Assembly: GCA_902521005.1 (NCBI GenBank)
Contig: CABYPZ010000003.1
Span: 1-64,000 of the forward strand
Reading direction: 5' to 3'
DNA: 64,000 nucleotides
DNA from: an uncultured Pelagibacteraceae bacterium
Lineage (GTDB): Bacteria > Pseudomonadota > Alphaproteobacteria > Pelagibacterales > Pelagibacteraceae
Positions within the stretch are counted from its first letter, which is position 1. Each line of letters begins with the position of its first letter. Positions 39,939 to 49,510 of this stretch are shown one piece after another. The translations under genes were made by a program, and so were the position numbers. The notes below the pieces were generated by a model. It had not been told where the DNA came from and ran no database searches. It worked only from the letters and a program-made list of their open reading frames with translations.

Positions 39939-40816
39939 GCTGCTTTTCTCTTTCTGACTATCTCTTGATAACTATCAGATAAACCAATTATAGTTTTACA
40001 AACCTTAAAATTAAATTTATCAATTTGAGAAACGGGAGTTACCTCTGCTGCAGTGCCAGTTAAAAAACAGCCAACAAAATTTGATAATTCATCTGGTTTA
40101 ATTTTTCTCTCAATGACTTCAATGTTTTTTGATTTTGCAATTTCGATTATTGTTCGTCTAGTAATTCCATCTAAAAAAGAATCTGGAGTAGGTGTATGTA
40201 ATTTGCCATCCATATCTTTAAAAAAAACATTGGCTCCAGTTGCCTCAGCTACATAACCCTCGTGATCAAGCATTAAAGAGTCTGTATAACCTTGTTTCTC
40301 TGCTTCATGCTTTGATAAGGTACATATCATATATAATCCCGCAGCTTTAGTATCCCAAGGAATTGTGTTTGGAGCAGGCCTTCTCCAATTAGAAATGTTT
40401 AATTTTATTCCCTCAATTTTTAACTTTGGATCAAAATAGGATCCCCACTCCCACGTTGCAACTGCAACATGAATTTTTGTTTTCTGAGCAGAAATTGCCA
40501 TCATCTCACTCCCTCTCCAAGCAACTGGTCTTACATATCCGTTAGACACATTTTGAATAGATATAATTTTTTTTGAAGCAGCATTAATTTCCTCAAGAGT
40601 ATAGGGTATTTCAAATCCCATTCTTTCTGCTGAATAAAAAAATCTTTTTGTATGCTCTTCTAGTTTGAATATTTCTCCATCATAAACTCTTTCACCTTCA
40701 AATACACAACTTGCATAGTGCAATCCATGACTTAAAACATGAACTTTTACATCGTTCCAATCAACTAGTTCGTTGTTGTACCAGATTTTTCCTTCTCTTT
40801 TATCGTAGGGTATCAT
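39935..40816 (-). CDS. ilvE: Branched-chain amino acid aminotransferase
   Basis: 293 residues, fold-type IV PLP enzyme. It catalyses the last step of leucine, isoleucine and valine synthesis and the first step of their breakdown. The PLP lysine is Lys157 in PWDTKAAGLY; the YVAEATGANVFF segment (about 188-199) and GITRRTIIEIA are characteristic, as are SHGLHYASCVFEGERVY near 29-45. It is convergent with pgsA and divergent from the MarR regulator. Confidence 0.94.
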   Translation of the reverse strand: MIPYDKREGKIWYNNELVDWNDVKVHVLSHGLHYASCVFEGERVYDGEIFKLEEHTKRFFYSAERMGFEIPYTLEEINAASKKIISIQNVSNGYVRPVAWRGSEMMAISAQKTKIHVAVATWEWGSYFDPKLKIEGIKLNISNWRRPAPNTIPWDTKAAGLYMICTLSKHEAEKQGYTDSLMLDHEGYVAEATGANVFFKDMDGKLHTPTPDSFLDGITRRTIIEIAKSKNIEVIERKIKPDELSNFVGCFLTGTAAEVTPVSQIDKFNFKVCKTIIGLSDSYQEIVRKRKAA

Positions 40817-40880
40817 TTTGATTTAATTTATTTTAAAAAATATCTTTGTATTTATAATATGTCAATATAACTTACCAATT

Positions 40881-41324
40881 ATGAAAGAACTTTTATATCT
40901 TAAGGACGATCAGCTCATAGAATTTATTGAAAAAATATCAATGAGTTATAGAGAAACTTTCTCAGATGCTAAGAAGGTTTTAGATCGTAATTCCATAGGA
41001 ATTGCCCATCACAAAGTCATAAATCTAATATCTTTATATGAAGGGATAACTATTTCAGAACTTTTAAAAAAACTCAAAATTACAAAACAAAGTTTAAATA
41101 GAGTTTTAAAAGATTTAATTAAGATAGAAGTTGTAGATTTTAAAAAAGATAAAAAAGATACCAGATTAAAACATGTTTATTTAAACGAAAAAGGTAATAA
41201 ATTATTTAATGAAATTTTTAGTATTCAAAGAAGAAGAATTTACAAAGCACTTTTAAATTCAAGTTCTAAAGAAGTGATTAATTTTAATAACGTTTTAAAT
41301 AGAATCATAAATGAAAAAATTTGA
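40881..41324 (+). CDS. MarR family transcriptional regulator
   Basis: 147 residues. A winged helix-turn-helix is visible: ITISELLKKLKITKQSLNRVLKDLIKIEVVDF is the recognition region (about 55-86), followed by the wing KKDKKDTRLKHVYLNEKG. It overlaps the response regulator gene by 14 bases. A MarR gene directly before an OmpR-type regulator resembles the petP-petR pair of Rhodobacter capsulatus, which is needed for cytochrome bc1 expression; here petABC lies about 8 kb away. That functional link is inference. Confidence 0.85.
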   Translation: MKELLYLKDDQLIEFIEKISMSYRETFSDAKKVLDRNSIGIAHHKVINLISLYEGITISELLKKLKITKQSLNRVLKDLIKIEVVDFKKDKKDTRLKHVYLNEKGNKLFNEIFSIQRRRIYKALLNSSSKEVINFNNVLNRIINEKI

Positions 41325-41988
41325 GGCACATATTTTAGTTGTCGATGATGATGATGGTATAAGAGAGTTAGTTAAACAATACTTAAATCAAAATAACTTT
41401 CTTGTTTCTACAGCTAATAGTGCGGAAGATGCACTTGAGAAAATACAAGTTATAAAATTCGATTTAATTATTTTAGATATAATGATGCCTGGAAAAAGTG
41501 GACTAGAATTTACTATTGAAAATAAAAAAAAAATTAATACTCCAATAATTCTTCTAACAGCTAAAGGTGAAGCATCTGAAAGAGTTAAAGGTCTTGAAGT
41601 AGGTGCAGATGATTATTTGCCAAAACCATTTGAACCAAAAGAGTTAATTCTCAGGATAAAAAATATTTTAAATAAAACTCAAATTGATGCAAAAAAAAGA
41701 ATGGTAAGTTTTGGAAATATAGAAATCAATTTAAATAAACATTTGATAATTAAAAACAATGAAGAGTTTAAAATAAACTCAACAGAGAAAACTATTCTAG
41801 AAGTAATGATTAATTCTCCTGGAAAAACTTTTTCAAGAGAAGAAATAGGCAATATTATTAAACTAGATAAAGAAAGATCGATAGATGTAGTAATAACTCG
41901 ATTAAGAAAAAAGATTGAAATAGACCCCAAAAATCCAAAATATTTACAAACTTTAAGAGGAGAAGGATATGTTTTATGGATTGAGTAA
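41311..41988 (+). CDS. OmpR-family response regulator
   Basis: 225 residues. The receiver domain has the acidic cluster DDDD near 12-15, the phosphorylation site Asp56 in ILDIMMPG, and Lys in LLTAKGE. The C-terminal winged helix (about 125-225) matches the OmpR/PhoB DNA-binding domain, including ERSIDVVITRLRKKIE and LRGEGYVL. It is translationally coupled to the MarR gene before it and the histidine kinase after it (20-base overlap). Most likely the EnvZ/OmpR-type system of SAR11-like genomes or a PetR counterpart. Confidence 0.93.
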   Translation: MKKFEAHILVVDDDDGIRELVKQYLNQNNFLVSTANSAEDALEKIQVIKFDLIILDIMMPGKSGLEFTIENKKKINTPIILLTAKGEASERVKGLEVGADDYLPKPFEPKELILRIKNILNKTQIDAKKRMVSFGNIEINLNKHLIIKNNEEFKINSTEKTILEVMINSPGKTFSREEIGNIIKLDKERSIDVVITRLRKKIEIDPKNPKYLQTLRGEGYVLWIE

Positions 41989-43282
41989 ATTGATTAAAAG
42001 AATCCTACCAAAACAGTTATTTTATAGGGGTCTGTTAATTGTTGCTACTCCAATAATTATTTTACAGGTAACGATATCATTAGTTTTTTTTGACAGCTTA
42101 TGGATAAAAACAAATAAAGGAATGACGAAAGCTCTTGTGAGTGAAGTTAGAACTTTTATTGATGCGTATGATAACGATCAAAATAATAAAGATTATATTA
42201 TTGTAATGTTCAAAGACTACCTTCAATTTAATATAAAGTATGAAGAAAACAAAAAGATTCCAAAAATAAAAAAAGAAAGATGGTTCAGTCCAATAGATAG
42301 GTCGTTGAGAAGAGAATTAAAATCTCAAAATTTAACTTTTTTCTATGATACTTCATCATATGTAAATTTAATTGATTTAAAAATAAAATATAAAGATGGA
42401 TACTTTCAGTTCTTTATACCAAGAGAAAGATTAACTAATTCATCTGTTAGATTATTTGCTTTATGGATAACAATCCCGGCTTTATTAATGATTGGTATAG
42501 CAATTATTTTTTTAAAAAACCAGACTAGACCAATTATTAAGCTTGCGGAGGCCTCAGAAAGATTTGGTCGAGGAGAAAGTGTAGAAGAATATTCGCCATC
42601 TGGTGCGTTAGAAATTAGAAAAGCAGGATATGAATTTGAAAGAATGAGAAAACGTATTTTAAGACATTTAAATCAAAGATCAGAGATGTTGTCTGGTATT
42701 AGTCATGATTTAAGAACACCATTAACAAGAATCAAATTACAAATGGAAATAATTAAAGACGAGGAGGTTAAGAAAAAACTATCTGATGATATTGATGAAA
42801 TGGAAAAAATGTTGAATGAGTATCTACAATTTTCTAAATCAACTTTTACAGAAAAAAATGAAAAATTTGATATTTCTGAATTGATAAAAATAATAGTAAA
42901 AAAATATAATTTAGAAAATATTTTTATTGAGCAAAGTGAAAAAAACATTTTTACTGGAAGAAAAAGTTTAATTCATAGATGTTTATCTAATTTAATTGAC
43001 AATAGTTTAAAATATGGAAAAAATGTTACAATTAACCAATTTGTTTCAAAAAAAAAGCTTACTTTATTAGTGGAAGATGACGGTCCAGGTATTCCTGAGT
43101 CCGAATATGATAATGTTTTTAAACCTTTCTATAAAATTGACAAAAGTAGAAATAAAATAAAATCAAGCGTTGGCCTTGGTTTATCCATTGCATCAGATAT
43201 TGTTAGGTCTCACGGTGGCAGTATTGAATTAGACAAATCAGGAATGGGTGGACTTAAAGTTAAGATCTCTTTGCCGATTTAG
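41969..43282 (+). CDS. Sensor histidine kinase, EnvZ type
   Basis: 437 residues. Two membrane segments (about 20-43 and 163-183) flank a periplasmic loop of about 120 residues; then a HAMP domain (about 184-238), the phosphoacceptor His246 in SGISHDLRTPLTR, and the ATPase motifs NLIDNSLKYG, EDDGPGIP and GLGLSIASDIV. It probably phosphorylates the response regulator encoded just upstream. The signal sensed is not apparent. Confidence 0.93.
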   Translation: MFYGLSKLIKRILPKQLFYRGLLIVATPIIILQVTISLVFFDSLWIKTNKGMTKALVSEVRTFIDAYDNDQNNKDYIIVMFKDYLQFNIKYEENKKIPKIKKERWFSPIDRSLRRELKSQNLTFFYDTSSYVNLIDLKIKYKDGYFQFFIPRERLTNSSVRLFALWITIPALLMIGIAIIFLKNQTRPIIKLAEASERFGRGESVEEYSPSGALEIRKAGYEFERMRKRILRHLNQRSEMLSGISHDLRTPLTRIKLQMEIIKDEEVKKKLSDDIDEMEKMLNEYLQFSKSTFTEKNEKFDISELIKIIVKKYNLENIFIEQSEKNIFTGRKSLIHRCLSNLIDNSLKYGKNVTINQFVSKKKLTLLVEDDGPGIPESEYDNVFKPFYKIDKSRNKIKSSVGLGLSIASDIVRSHGGSIELDKSGMGGLKVKISLPI

Positions 43283-43511
43283 ATTTAGTTTTTTTTCTTT
43301 TCTCAAGATTTTCTATTTTTTTTTCTAACTTTTCAATCCTTTTTGATAAAATATCTGTTTCTTCTTTACTGGTCAATTTCATCTTAAAAACTATTTCATC
43401 TCTTTTAGACTTTAATATACTTAAAATATCTTCACTAATATCTTTATAATTTACAATGCCCTGTTCAACTAATTTTGCTAATCTATCAATAACAAATTTT
43501 GTTTTTTTCAT
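43260..43511 (-). CDS. UbiK-like accessory factor (BMFP/YqiC family)
   Basis: 83 residues. An N-terminal amphipathic part is followed by a strong coiled coil (about 48-72, ending EKLEKKIENLEKR) and a basic tail. This size and pattern fit the BMFP family, whose E. coli member UbiK assists aerobic ubiquinone synthesis. The divergent position next to lgt is also common for this family in alphaproteobacteria. Sequence signal is limited. The 3' end overlaps the histidine kinase gene by 23 bases in convergent orientation. Confidence 0.72.
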   Translation of the reverse strand: MKKTKFVIDRLAKLVEQGIVNYKDISEDILSILKSKRDEIVFKMKLTSKEETDILSKRIEKLEKKIENLEKRKKTKSKSAKRS

Positions 43512-43567
43512 ATATTTCTTTATTAAATAAAATTATATAATCTAAATTTTTATAGTATTAATATACA

Positions 43568-44335
43568 ATGTTCATTAATAATTTTGACCCAGTAGCATTT
43601 GAATTTCTGACATTTAAAATAAGGTGGTATTCTTTATCTTATATTGTTGGAATTGTTATTGCATGGATTTATATTAAAAAATTCATTTTAAAAGAAACAG
43701 AATATTCAAAATATGTTGATGACCTTATATCTTATGTAATAATAGGATTGATAATTGGGGGAAGGTTGGGATATGTAATATTCTATAACTTTGAATATTA
43801 TACTAGCAACCCCCTAGAAATTTTAATGATTTGGACAGGTGGAATGTCTTTTCATGGTGGAGTATTAGGAGTTATTATTTCAACGTATTTATTTTGTAAA
43901 AAAAATAAACTAAGGACTTTTTATTTTTTAGATCTTATTTCATTATCTGCTCCTATTGGAATTTTTTTAGGGAGAATAGCAAATTTTATAAATTCAGAAT
44001 TATATGGAACAAAGACTGATTTTTTTTTAGCGGTAATTTTTGAAAAGGTCGACAGTGTTTCAAGACACCCTTCTCAGTTATACGAAGCTTTTTTTGAAGG
44101 TATAATTTTATTTATATTATTAAATTTTATTTATAAAAAATATATCAATCATAAGCCAGGAGTATTATCTGCCTTGTTTTTAATATTCTATTCTGTATTC
44201 CGGTTTATAATTGAATTCACTAGAGAGCCGGATGCTCATTTAGGTTTAGTATTTATGGAATTAAGTCAAGGTCAAGTAATGAGTATACTATTTTTTGTTG
44301 TGGGATTAATCATTTTAAAAATTAAAAATGCTTAA
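43568..44335 (+). CDS. lgt: Prolipoprotein diacylglyceryl transferase
   Basis: 255 residues with about seven membrane segments. Lgt transfers diacylglyceryl from phosphatidylglycerol to the lipobox cysteine of prolipoproteins. Family motifs: GGRLGYV (64-70), MSFHGG with His96, and the Lgt signature GRIANFINSELYG (135-147). It overlaps the next gene by 8 bases and begins a plus-strand run lgt-midA-pgeF. Confidence 0.96.
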   Translation: MFINNFDPVAFEFLTFKIRWYSLSYIVGIVIAWIYIKKFILKETEYSKYVDDLISYVIIGLIIGGRLGYVIFYNFEYYTSNPLEILMIWTGGMSFHGGVLGVIISTYLFCKKNKLRTFYFLDLISLSAPIGIFLGRIANFINSELYGTKTDFFLAVIFEKVDSVSRHPSQLYEAFFEGIILFILLNFIYKKYINHKPGVLSALFLIFYSVFRFIIEFTREPDAHLGLVFMELSQGQVMSILFFVVGLIILKIKNA

Positions 44336-45380
44336 AAATAAAAGATCAATTCCCTTAGACCAGTTTATTAATAAAGCGTTATACGATAAATCAAGTGGAT
44401 ATTATTTTAAGAAAAATCCTTTTGGGAAAAATGGTGACTATATAACCTCTCCAAATATATCTAGACTTTTTTCAGAAATGTTATCTATTTGGACCATTGC
44501 GTTTTGGGAAAATCTTAAATTTCCAAAAAAAATCAATCTTATAGAATTGGGAGGTGGAAATGGTGAAATGGTACTTCAAATGATTAAAACTTTTGAAAAA
44601 TTTCCAAAATTTTCTAATTCTTGTAATATTTTTATATATGAAAAAAGTCCGTATTTAAAAAGTATTCAAAAAAAAAAATTACAAAATTATAAAGTTAAAT
44701 GGATCAAAAGTTTTAATGAACTCAATAATGACCCAAATATATTCGTTGCTAATGAATTTTTTGATGCATTACCAATAAAACAATTTATTAAAATTAAAAA
44801 TCGATGGGCAGAAAGATATATTGAGATTTCAAATAACAAAAGCTTTAAATTTATTAATAAGTTTACAGATATGAATTTAATTGAACAAAAGGTTGGTTTT
44901 AAAATTTTTCAAAAACAAAAAATTGTAGAATACTCACCTTTATCTCTTAAATTTCTTAAGTTGATTTCAAGAAAATTAAAGAGATCAAATGGTGGTATTT
45001 TAATAATAGATTATGGTTATATGAACAATATGATGAGAGATACTGTGCAATCAATCTATAAACATAAAGCCAATAATATTTTTTTAAATTTTAGTGATGC
45101 AGATATCACACATTTAATTAATTTTGAATTATTCAAGAAAATAATAAAAAAAAATAATTTAAAAGTTCAGGGAATTACTTCGCAGAGAGAATTCTTGATA
45201 AATATGGGAATTCTTGAAAGAGCAGAAATGATATCTAAAAAACTAAAATTTACAGATAAAGCAAATATATTTTATAGGCTTAGAAAACTTATCGATAATA
45301 AAGAAATGGGTAAATTATTTAAGTTCATGCTTATAACAAATAAAAATATAAAATTTAAAACAGGTTTTAAAGTTGATTAA
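44328..45380 (+). CDS. SAM-dependent methyltransferase, MidA/NDUFAF7 family
   Basis: 350 residues. The family (DUF185) includes mitochondrial NDUFAF7, which methylates an arginine of a complex I subunit. Seen: DKSSGYYFKKNPFGKNGDYITSP near the start, ELGGGNGEM (SAM loop, about 73-81), IFVANEFFDALPIKQF and LIIDYGYM. It overlaps lgt and pgeF by 8 bases each, so the three are coupled. A role in respiratory complex I assembly is inferred from the family. Confidence 0.9.
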   Translation: MLKNKRSIPLDQFINKALYDKSSGYYFKKNPFGKNGDYITSPNISRLFSEMLSIWTIAFWENLKFPKKINLIELGGGNGEMVLQMIKTFEKFPKFSNSCNIFIYEKSPYLKSIQKKKLQNYKVKWIKSFNELNNDPNIFVANEFFDALPIKQFIKIKNRWAERYIEISNNKSFKFINKFTDMNLIEQKVGFKIFQKQKIVEYSPLSLKFLKLISRKLKRSNGGILIIDYGYMNNMMRDTVQSIYKHKANNIFLNFSDADITHLINFELFKKIIKKNNLKVQGITSQREFLINMGILERAEMISKKLKFTDKANIFYRLRKLIDNKEMGKLFKFMLITNKNIKFKTGFKVD

Positions 45381-46125
45381 ATCAAAAATATTAAAAAAAT
45401 TTAAAAATATAGAACATGGCTTTTTTAATAGCAAAGGCGGTGTATCAAAAGGAATATACAAAAGTTTAAATTGTGGACCAGGTTCTAAAGATAAAAAATA
45501 TTTTATAAATAAAAATCTAAAAATTGTATTAAAAAAACTTAACTCTTCACAAAAAAAACTAATTTTGCTTAATCAAATACATAGTAATAAAATTTATTAT
45601 GTTAAAGAAAAAAGGAAAAAAAAACTAATAGGAGATGGAATAATTACTGAAAATAGATCTTTGGCTATAGGTATTTTGACGGCAGATTGTTGCCCTATTC
45701 TATTTTTTGATCCTGTTAAAAATATTATCGGAGCAGCGCACGCGGGTTGGAGAGGAGCATATAAAAAAATTGGCAAGAAGATGATATTAAAACTATTAAA
45801 TAAAGGAACAAAATTAAATGATATACATGTAGTAATTGGACCAACTATTTTACAAAAAAACTATGAAGTTAAAAAAGATTTCAAATTAAGATTTTTAAAA
45901 CAAGATTTATCAAATAGGATATTTTTTAAAATAAAGCAAAAAAAACTTTATTTTGATTTATCGGGCTACATCTCAACTCAAATGAAAAATATTGGTGTAA
46001 AGAATATCGAAATTATTAAAAAAGATACATTTGAACCAAAAAATAATTTTTTTAGCGCAAGAAGGTCTTTAAAAAATAATTTTGATGATTATGGTAGAAA
46101 TATATCAATAATTATGATTAAATAG
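45373..46125 (+). CDS. pgeF: Peptidoglycan editing factor PgeF (YfiH/laccase-domain)
   Basis: 250 residues from a TTG start at 45373 that overlaps the end of midA; no ATG precedes the conserved region. PgeF is a copper/zinc protein which in E. coli removes wrongly incorporated L-serine muropeptide precursors. Metal ligands are visible: His70 in NQIHS, Cys106/Cys107 in TADCCPIL and His123 in AAHAGWRG. The lgt-midA-pgeF order is common in alphaproteobacteria. Confidence 0.92.
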   Translation: MIKSKILKKFKNIEHGFFNSKGGVSKGIYKSLNCGPGSKDKKYFINKNLKIVLKKLNSSQKKLILLNQIHSNKIYYVKEKRKKKLIGDGIITENRSLAIGILTADCCPILFFDPVKNIIGAAHAGWRGAYKKIGKKMILKLLNKGTKLNDIHVVIGPTILQKNYEVKKDFKLRFLKQDLSNRIFFKIKQKKLYFDLSGYISTQMKNIGVKNIEIIKKDTFEPKNNFFSARRSLKNNFDDYGRNISIIMIK

Positions 46126-46137
46126 AGTATCTCAGAA

Positions 46138-47070
46138 ATGAAACTTCTTACAGGGAATAGCAATAAAAATCTTAGTGTAAAAATATCAAAATTCCTTAAG
46201 ACTAAACTCGTACATTCAAGTATTAAAAAATTTTCGGATGGTGAAATTTATATTGAAATAAAAGAAAACATAAGAGGAAATAGTATTTTTATTGTTCAAT
46301 CAGTTAGTTCGCCAGCAAATGATAATCTTATGGAACTTTTATTGTGTATAGATGCATTAAAAAGATCATCAGCAAAAAATATTACTGCTGTAATTCCATA
46401 CTTTGGATATGCAAGACAAGATCGTAAAGTAGCACCAAGAACATCAATATCAGCTAAACTTGTTTCAAATTTAATAACTAAGGCTGGAGCAGACAGAGTG
46501 GTAACAGTTGATCTGCATGCTGGACAAATTCAAGGTTTTTTTGATTTACCAGTTGATAACCTTTTTGCAACACCAATATTTGCTAGACATGTAAAAAGAA
46601 ACGTTAAAGGAAATAATTTAATTTGTGTTTCACCGGATGTTGGTGGGGTTGAAAGAACTAGAGCTCTTGCAAGAAAGCTAGACAAAGGAATAGCAATTAT
46701 TGACAAAAGACGGCCAGCGCCAGGAAAATCACAAGTTATGAATGTTATTGGAAACGTAAAAAATAAAACTTGTATAATAATTGACGATATAATTGACTCT
46801 GGCGGAACAATTGTGAATGCTGCACAAGCACTTATCAATAGAGGTGCTAAAGAAGTTCACGTTTATATAACTCATGGAGTTTTGAGTGGAGAAGCTGTAG
46901 AAAAAATAAAAAAATCGAAAATAAAAAAGTTGGTAATTACTGATACGATTGATAATTCAGATAAGGTAAAAAAAGCCAAAAATATAGAGGTATTATCAAT
47001 TGCTAATTTACTTGGAGAAGCAATTAAACGAATTTCTAACTCTACCTCTGTTTCAGATTTATTTAAATAA
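46138..47070 (+). CDS. prs: Ribose-phosphate pyrophosphokinase
   Basis: 310 residues, normal length. It makes PRPP from ribose 5-phosphate and ATP for nucleotide, histidine and tryptophan synthesis. Visible: [16 protein letters not shown] (about 33-48), [10 protein letters not shown], the [17 protein letters not shown] synthase signature, and the PRPP-binding loop [11 protein letters not shown] (about 213-223). It follows pgeF after 12 bases. Confidence 0.97.
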   Translation: MKLLTGNSNKNLSVKISKFLKTKLVHSSIKKFSDGEIYIEIKENIRGNSIFIVQSVSSPANDNLMELLLCIDALKRSSAKNITAVIPYFGYARQDRKVAPRTSISAKLVSNLITKAGADRVVTVDLHAGQIQGFFDLPVDNLFATPIFARHVKRNVKGNNLICVSPDVGGVERTRALARKLDKGIAIIDKRRPAPGKSQVMNVIGNVKNKTCIIIDDIIDSGGTIVNAAQALINRGAKEVHVYITHGVLSGEAVEKIKKSKIKKLVITDTIDNSDKVKKAKNIEVLSIANLLGEAIKRISNSTSVSDLFK

Positions 47071-47114
47071 ATTACTTGTAAATTTTACTATCATAAGTTA
47101 AAAACCTTCACTTT

Positions 47115-47837
47115 ATGAATTCTTTAGAAGCATCAATTAGAAACACAGCCTCAAAAGGTGAACTTAATTTATTAAGAAAAAATGAACAAGTTCCAGCAAT
47201 AATTTATGGGGGTAAAGAAGAAAATCAAAAAATTTCTTTATCAAAAAAACAAGTACAATTTTTAATAGATCAAGAAAATTTTTTATCAAAAATTATCACT
47301 ATCAACATTGATGGCAAACAAATAAATGTTCTTCCGAGAGACGTAAATTATGATCCAATAACAGACAATCCTATACACATTGATTTTTTAAGAATTGTAA
47401 AAGGGGCTAAAGTTATAATTGAGATACCAGTAAAATTTATAAACAATGAAAAATCTCCAGGTCTCAAAAGAGGTGGTGTTTTAAACATAGTAAGAAGAAG
47501 TGTTGAACTTAAATGCCCTTCTGAAACTATACCCGACGAACTTGTAGTTGACTTAGATGGTCTAGAAATAGGAATAAGTATAAAAATATCATCTATTAAA
47601 CTTCCTGAAAATGTAAATCCAACTATACAGGGAAGGGATTTTGTAATTGCAACTGTTGCGGCTCCAACAATATTTAAAGAACCAGAAAAACCAGCAGAGG
47701 CAGAAAGTGCAGAAGGAGCAGAAGGAGCAGAGGGAGCAGAGGCTAAACCAGCTGAAGGTGATGAAAAAGCTGCAGATGACAAAAAAGGTAAAGAAGAACC
47801 TAAAAAAGAGGAAAAAGCCTCTAGTGATAAAAAATAA
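47115..47837 (+). CDS. rplY: Ribosomal protein L25, long CTC/TL5 form
   Basis: 240 residues. The N-terminal L25 domain (about 1-90: LRKNEQVPAIIYGG, INVLPRDVNYDPITDNPIHIDF) binds 5S rRNA; the second beta-rich TL5 domain follows to about residue 190. The last 50 residues are low complexity: an Ala-Glu-Gly-rich acidic run followed by a Lys/Glu run. The order rplY-pth-ychF is a common translation cluster. The reading frames on the opposite strand here are shadows of the biased tail. Confidence 0.96.
   Translation: MNSLEASIRNTASKGELNLLRKNEQVPAIIYGGKEENQKISLSKKQVQFLIDQENFLSKIITINIDGKQINVLPRDVNYDPITDNPIHIDFLRIVKGAKVIIEIPVKFINNEKSPGLKRGGVLNIVRRSVELKCPSETIPDELVVDLDGLEIGISIKISSIKLPENVNPTIQGRDFVIATVAAPTIFKEPEKPAEAESAEGAEGAEGAEAKPAEGDEKAADDKKGKEEPKKEEKASSDKK
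47709..47742 (+). repeat. 9-bp tandem repeat in the rplY tail
   Basis: GCAGAAGGA occurs at 47709-47717 and 47718-47726, GCAGAGGGA at 47727-47735, and a partial copy at 47736-47742. The repeat encodes successive Ala-Glu-Gly triplets. Such in-frame repeats can change copy number by slippage without a frameshift. Confidence 0.85.
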
Positions 47838-47875
47838 TAATTCAAATTGAAAAAATTCCATAACTTACAGAAATC

Positions 47876-48436
47876 ATGATTTTATTAGTCGGCCTTGGAA
47901 ATCCAACACCTGATAGTAACGACAATAGACATAATGTTGGTTTTAAAATTATTGATGCAATAAATCAAAAATTTGGATTATCGAAACAAAAACCAAAATT
48001 CAAAGGTCTTCTAACTACAGGAAACATTGCTAACAAAAAAGTATATGCAATAAAACCACTTACATTTATGAATAACTCTGGGATATGTATAAGAGAACTT
48101 ATGGAATATTTTAAAATAGATATTGATGATGTGATTGTTTTCCATGACGATTTAGATGTTGATTTTGGAAAAATAAAAGCAAAATTTGGTGGTTCAAGCG
48201 CAGGTCATAATGGTATTGAGTCAATAGATAAGTTTATAGGCAAAGAATATTCAAGAGTTAGAGTTGGGATAGGAAAACCAGATAAAAAAATTCCTGTTTC
48301 TGATTATGTTTTAAATAATTTTAATGAAGATGAAAAAATTCAGTTGGATCATATTACAACGAATATTATTGAATCAATTCCTATTCTTATAGATAAAAAA
48401 TTAGATCTTTTTTCAAGTACTGTTAATAATAAATAA
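47876..48436 (+). CDS. pth: Peptidyl-tRNA hydrolase
   Basis: 186 residues. It releases peptidyl groups from tRNAs that drop off the ribosome. Conserved residues are Asn9 in VGLGNP, the catalytic His19 in NRHNVGF, Asn in TFMNNSG, the aspartate in VFHDDLDV and the GSSAGHNGIES loop. It sits between rplY and ychF, and its stop codon directly adjoins the ychF start. Confidence 0.97.
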   Translation: MILLVGLGNPTPDSNDNRHNVGFKIIDAINQKFGLSKQKPKFKGLLTTGNIANKKVYAIKPLTFMNNSGICIRELMEYFKIDIDDVIVFHDDLDVDFGKIKAKFGGSSAGHNGIESIDKFIGKEYSRVRVGIGKPDKKIPVSDYVLNNFNEDEKIQLDHITTNIIESIPILIDKKLDLFSSTVNNK

Positions 48437-49510
48437 ATGGGATTTAAATGTGGTATTGTTGGCTTGCCTAACGTGGGAAAATCTACATTGTTTAATGCCT
48501 TAACAAATTCAACTAAAGCTCAGGCAGAAAATTTTCCTTTTTGTACAATAGATCCTAATATTGGAATAGTTCCAGTTCCAGATGAGAGATTAGAAAATTT
48601 AGTTTTTATATCAAATTCTAAAAAAAAAATTAATACTACTATTTCTTTTGTAGATATTGCAGGTCTTGTAAAGGGTGCATCAAAAGGTGAAGGTTTAGGT
48701 AATAAATTTTTATCTCATATAAGAGAAGTAGACGCAATTATACACATGATAAGATGCTTTGACTCTGATGATATACAAAATGTAAACCCAAATGTTGATC
48801 CTGTAAGAGACCTTGAAATAATAGAAACAGAAATGAGGCTTGCTGATCTAGAATCTATTCAAAAAAGGTTGGATAAAAAAAATAAAAAAAATTCCACAGA
48901 AAATGAAATAAATATTTTAGAAACTGCTTTAAAATGTATAAATGATGATATTAAATTTGAATTACTATTTCAAAAATTCTCAAAAAAAGAAATAAATCAA
49001 GTTGGACTACTTTCAACAAAACCAGGCTTATATGTTTGCAATGTCGATGAGAAAAGCATTAAAAATGGTAATAAATATACAAAAGAATTTATAAGTAAAT
49101 TTGGTGAAATAAATACAATAATAGTATCTGCGGATATTGAAAATCAAATAAATGAATTAAACGAAGAAGAAAAAATTAATTATATGAAAATGATCGATTT
49201 AAAAGAGACGGGTTTAAATGTCTTAATAAAAAAAGGTTACAACCTTCTTGAACTTCAAACATTTTTTACTTCAGGTCCTGAAGAAACTAGAGCTTGGACT
49301 GTTCAAAAAAATAGTTTAGCCCCGATTGCCGCTGGTATAATTCATAGTGACTTTGAAAAAGGTTTCATAAGAGCAGAGACGGTATCTTATGAAGATTTTA
49401 TTAAATGTGAAGGATGGTTAAACTCAAAAAATAAGGGAAAATTAAGACTTGAGGGTAAAGATTATATTGTAAATGATGGTGATATTTTAAATTTTAGATT
49501 CAATACGTGA
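48437..49510 (+). CDS. ychF: Ribosome-associated ATPase YchF (OLA1 family)
   Basis: 357 residues. YchF is an Obg-type P-loop NTPase that prefers ATP. P-loop GLPNVGKST (8-16), VDIAGLVKGASKGEGLGN (about 72-89), the TKPGLYVCNVDEKS region that replaces the usual NKxD, and a C-terminal TGS domain (about 275-357). The 3' end overlaps the convergent petC gene by 24 bases, so both C-termini are encoded by the same DNA. Confidence 0.96.
   Translation: MGFKCGIVGLPNVGKSTLFNALTNSTKAQAENFPFCTIDPNIGIVPVPDERLENLVFISNSKKKINTTISFVDIAGLVKGASKGEGLGNKFLSHIREVDAIIHMIRCFDSDDIQNVNPNVDPVRDLEIIETEMRLADLESIQKRLDKKNKKNSTENEINILETALKCINDDIKFELLFQKFSKKEINQVGLLSTKPGLYVCNVDEKSIKNGNKYTKEFISKFGEINTIIVSADIENQINELNEEEKINYMKMIDLKETGLNVLIKKGYNLLELQTFFTSGPEETRAWTVQKNSLAPIAAGIIHSDFEKGFIRAETVSYEDFIKCEGWLNSKNKGKLRLEGKDYIVNDGDILNFRFNT

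Noticed and set aside
47348-47861. Long open frames on both strands over the end of rplY
   Set aside because: They are shadows of the low-complexity Ala/Glu/Gly/Lys tail; their translations are Ser/Ala/Pro-rich or Phe-rich without any motif, while the rplY frame carries the L25 domains.
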